Assembly (NCBI RefSeq): GCF_000250655.1
Contig: NC_016935.1
Span: forward strand, 2,932,001-2,996,000
Length of the DNA: 64,000 nucleotides
Direction of reading: 5' to 3'
Origin: Paenibacillus mucilaginosus 3016
GTDB taxonomy: Bacteria > Bacillota > Bacilli > Paenibacillales > NBRC-103111
Below the pieces are notes generated by a model. It was not told the DNA's origin, made no database searches, and worked only from the letters and a program-made list of their open reading frames with translations. A program made the position numbers and the translations under genes. This document shows, in pieces, positions 62,229 through 64,000 of this stretch. Each line of letters opens with the position of its first letter. Position 1 is the first letter of the stretch.

Positions 62229-63005
62229 TTGGCCAAGGAAATCAGCAAGTACAGCGAGATTGCCGTCTATGAGGCGGCCCAGCTATACGGCGAGACGGGA
62301 CGGTTCCGGTTCCTGCAGTTCGGGGAAGACGCCGTTCAAGGGGCCGTGGACCTGAGACGGCCGGAGCGGATCGTGCTGGAATACCCGAGGGCGATCATGG
62401 CGCTGATGGAACACGGCAGCCCGGCGTTCCGGGACGTGTTCATCATCGGTCACGGCATCGGGACGCTGGCGGCCCATTACCCGGAGAAGCGGTTCGTTAC
62501 AGCGGAGCTTGACGACAAGGTGGTGGAGCTGAGCCGTGCGTTTTTCGGATATGCCGGGGATAACGTGATCGTCGGCGACGGACGGAAGGTGCTGGAACAG
62601 CAGGTGTCCGGTTCGCTGGATTATATCGTGCTCGATGCGTTCACGAAGGAGGGAACACCGCCGCATTTGACCACTCTGGAATTCTTCGCTGCGGTACGGG
62701 AGAAGCTCCGGCCCCGCGGGGCCGTCATCCTGAATCTCATGGGCAGGCCTGCGGGGGACAAGCGCATCGGTCCGGTCTATACCACCCTCCGGGAGGTGTT
62801 TCCGTATGCCAGGGCGTTCTATCTGCCGGACCGGGACGCTGCGGAGGCGTCCGGGCTGCGGAATATCCTCCTTGTGGGCAGCGGCTGCGGGATCGAGACG
62901 CCGGGCAGCAGGAATATGGCGGGATTTGTAGAACTGGAAATAGAACCGGGCTATATCCTGAGGGACAGGAGACCGCGGGGGCAGGCAGAGGACACCGGGA
63001 TATAA
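62229..63005 (+). CDS. Spermidine-synthase-like methyltransferase fold protein, 258 aa
   Basis: The Rossmann-like core resembles spermidine synthase: FIIGHGIGTLAAHYPEKRF replaces the usual GGGDG loop with GHGIGT, then VTAELDDKVVELSRAFFG and the acidic VGDGRKVLEQ and YIVLDAFTKEGTPPHLTT. The first strands (KEISKYSEIAVYE) look like its N-terminal domain. The altered glycine loop and the short length make a true aminopropyltransferase uncertain. TTG 62229 is used; AAGGAGAGGGG is about 12 bases upstream. The stop overlaps the start of a possible longer form of the next gene. Confidence 0.75.
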   Translation: MAKEISKYSEIAVYEAAQLYGETGRFRFLQFGEDAVQGAVDLRRPERIVLEYPRAIMALMEHGSPAFRDVFIIGHGIGTLAAHYPEKRFVTAELDDKVVELSRAFFGYAGDNVIVGDGRKVLEQQVSGSLDYIVLDAFTKEGTPPHLTTLEFFAAVREKLRPRGAVILNLMGRPAGDKRIGPVYTTLREVFPYARAFYLPDRDAAEASGLRNILLVGSGCGIETPGSRNMAGFVELEIEPGYILRDRRPRGQAEDTGI

Positions 63006-63040
63006 TGACCAGTCTGACCACTGACCTTGGCAGGAGGATG

Positions 63041-63448
63041 ATGACCGTGTACAGCATCAAATCACCCGGCGGCTCCCTGTTTCCTTATTACTATAAAGGC
63101 GGGGAGATTCACTGCCTGAAGTACGGCAGCTTCTACTCGGACCATGACGGCCTGCTGTCGCTGATGAAGTTAGAGGAGGCGTTCGTGGCGGAAAGCCGGC
63201 GGCGGCTGGAGATCTGGGTGGATTTATATCAAACGGACCTGCCGGACCGCGTCCTTGACGAGTTCACCGCGAGCGTCGGCCGGATGAGTCCGCACATCGC
63301 CAAGCTGGCCATTGCCGGCTGTTCTATCGCCGTGAAGTGGAAGCTGGCAGGAAGGCTGAAGCGCACGGAAGGCGTCTCGGCACTGCCGCTCCGGTTCTTC
63401 AGTGACCCGGAGGAGGCCAAGACCTGGCTGGTCGGCGAGCGGCGGTAG
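63041..63448 (+). CDS. Hypothetical STAS-like protein, 135 aa
   Basis: A small soluble protein with an alternating strand-helix pattern (LEIWVDLYQTDLPDRVLDEF and HIAKLAIAGCSIAVKWKLAG) that resembles STAS/SpoIIAA-like folds. No clear family is recognised. The start is unsure: AGGAGG (63032-63037) is directly before ATG 63038, three bases before ATG 63041 and nine before GTG 63047; an ATG at 63005 overlaps the previous stop. It is probably in one operon with the spermidine-synthase-like gene. Confidence 0.6.
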   Translation: MTVYSIKSPGGSLFPYYYKGGEIHCLKYGSFYSDHDGLLSLMKLEEAFVAESRRRLEIWVDLYQTDLPDRVLDEFTASVGRMSPHIAKLAIAGCSIAVKWKLAGRLKRTEGVSALPLRFFSDPEEAKTWLVGERR

Positions 63449-63514
63449 CAGGCTTCCGGGGATCTTATAGAGGCATGGAATACGGAGGACTATCCGTCTG
63501 AAAGGAGATGGGGT

Positions 63515-64000
63515 ATGAGCACTTATGACATCACAGTAGAACAGCGGGATGCGGTCTATGCATCCTTAAGCCCCGAGCAGCGCCAGTTCCTCAGTGAGGG
63601 CATGCTACGGGGAAGGCGGACGGCGTTCGCCATGACCTTGGCCCGGACCAAGGGAGCCGTCATTCCGAATGAAGCGACCTATGAGGAGATCGAGCACCTC
63701 CTGGAGGATTGGGTGTACACCGGCTATACGGATGCCGGCCGGATTTCTGCGGAGCATTCGTGCCTGTGCGGCCGTCCGCTCCGCTACCAGCACCGCGTGC
63801 AGCACAAGGTGACCGGACAGGTGCTCCACTTCGGGATTGAGCACTTGAAGCAGCACCTGGGGATGGATGCGAAGACCGTCGCAGCAATCCTGAAGGGCTT
63901 CGAGGTGCTGGATGCGGAGCGCGATGAACTGCTGTCCAAGGTCCACAGCGGCTGGACGCTCGAGAGCCAGGTCGCCGTGCCCGACGGCCTCAAGCTCCCG
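63515..64000 (+). CDS. Hypothetical protein (DUF3895-like), 3' partial
   Basis: ATG 63515 follows AAAGGAGATGGGG and the frame is open to the window end (162 codons). Visible blocks are LRGRRTAFAMTLARTKGAV, a possible zinc-binding CLCGRPLRY, and VLHFGIEHLKQHLG. These fit a DUF3895-like Bacillus group as I remember it, but I cannot verify this. There is no membrane segment or signal peptide in the visible part. The function is unknown. Confidence 0.65.
   Translation, partial: MSTYDITVEQRDAVYASLSPEQRQFLSEGMLRGRRTAFAMTLARTKGAVIPNEATYEEIEHLLEDWVYTGYTDAGRISAEHSCLCGRPLRYQHRVQHKVTGQVLHFGIEHLKQHLGMDAKTVAAILKGFEVLDAERDELLSKVHSGWTLESQVAVPDGLKLP

Noticed and set aside
1..64000. tRNA, rRNA, prophage and toxin-antitoxin genes.
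   Set aside because: None were seen on either strand in the parts I could read.

Overview
The window looks like chromosomal DNA of a GC-rich, spore-former-type Firmicute, most likely Paenibacillus (P. mucilaginosus-like). The reasons are the high GC of the genes, strong AGGAGG-type ribosome sites, many YesM/YesN-type two-component pairs, LplB/LplC-type sugar permeases, membrane-anchored AraC regulators, and a run of glycoside hydrolases each beside its own transporter and regulator. No rRNA, tRNA, CRISPR array or prophage module was seen.

Layout. 1-1.4 kb: the 3' part of an insertion sequence whose transposase is split by a -1 frame change at an A7 run. 1.5-2.9 kb: a small unknown gene, a decayed alpha-amylase and a gene-remnant repeat. 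2.9-5.8 kb: an ArsR-type regulator divergent from a GH2 glycosidase, with paired palindromic operators between them. 6.0-10.8 kb: an operon of a solute-binding lipoprotein, a YesM-type kinase and a YesN-type regulator. 11-17 kb: a membrane AraC regulator followed by an LplB-LplC-lipoprotein importer. 17-20.2 kb: GH42 beta-galactosidase divergent from an AraC regulator. 20.4-23.6 kb: an ABC importer whose binding protein is a paralog of the one at 6 kb. 23.7-25.8 kb: a small membrane protein, an imine-reductase-like enzyme and a TetR regulator. 26.1-27.1 kb: secreted GH43. 27.3-29.4 kb: an insertion sequence inside a repeat array, then a gene remnant. 29.5-33.2 kb: a frameshifted phosphotransferase and a secreted PL8 lyase. 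33.6-40.9 kb: an SRPBCC protein, then AraC, ABC importer and GH31. 41.5-51.6 kb: a repeat array, kinase/regulator pair, ABC importer and GH78 rhamnosidase. 51.8-54.3 kb: an IS3-family element in a second repeat array, hairpin repeats and a TetR gene. 55.1-58.7 kb: a DesK/DesR-type pair and a secreted four-repeat protein. 59.3-64 kb: an MFS transporter, LysR, a GNAT-like protein, a spermidine-synthase-like protein and two poorly known genes, the last cut by the window end.

How the genes work together. Most of the window is a series of plant or microbial polysaccharide utilisation cassettes. Secreted enzymes (GH43, PL8, formerly an amylase) release oligosaccharides. Five lipoprotein-dependent importers bring them in, and intracellular GH2, GH42, GH31 and GH78 enzymes finish the breakdown. 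Each cassette has its own AraC-type or two-component regulator. The binding-protein/kinase/regulator operon at 6-10.8 kb probably senses the sugar carried by the importer at 20.4-23.6 kb, because the two binding proteins are paralogs and their upstream regions share a near-identical 16-base box, which also appears in direct-repeat form before the GH43 gene.

The most unusual non-coding signal is a family of 51-bp-period repeats arranged as inverted arrays. One array is intact (41.5-41.8 kb). Two others are each split by a different insertion sequence. When the IS3 element and one copy of its 3-bp target duplication are removed, the central spacer becomes exactly the same 57 bp as in the intact array. 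A second repeat family forms a long hairpin with paired base changes between copies.
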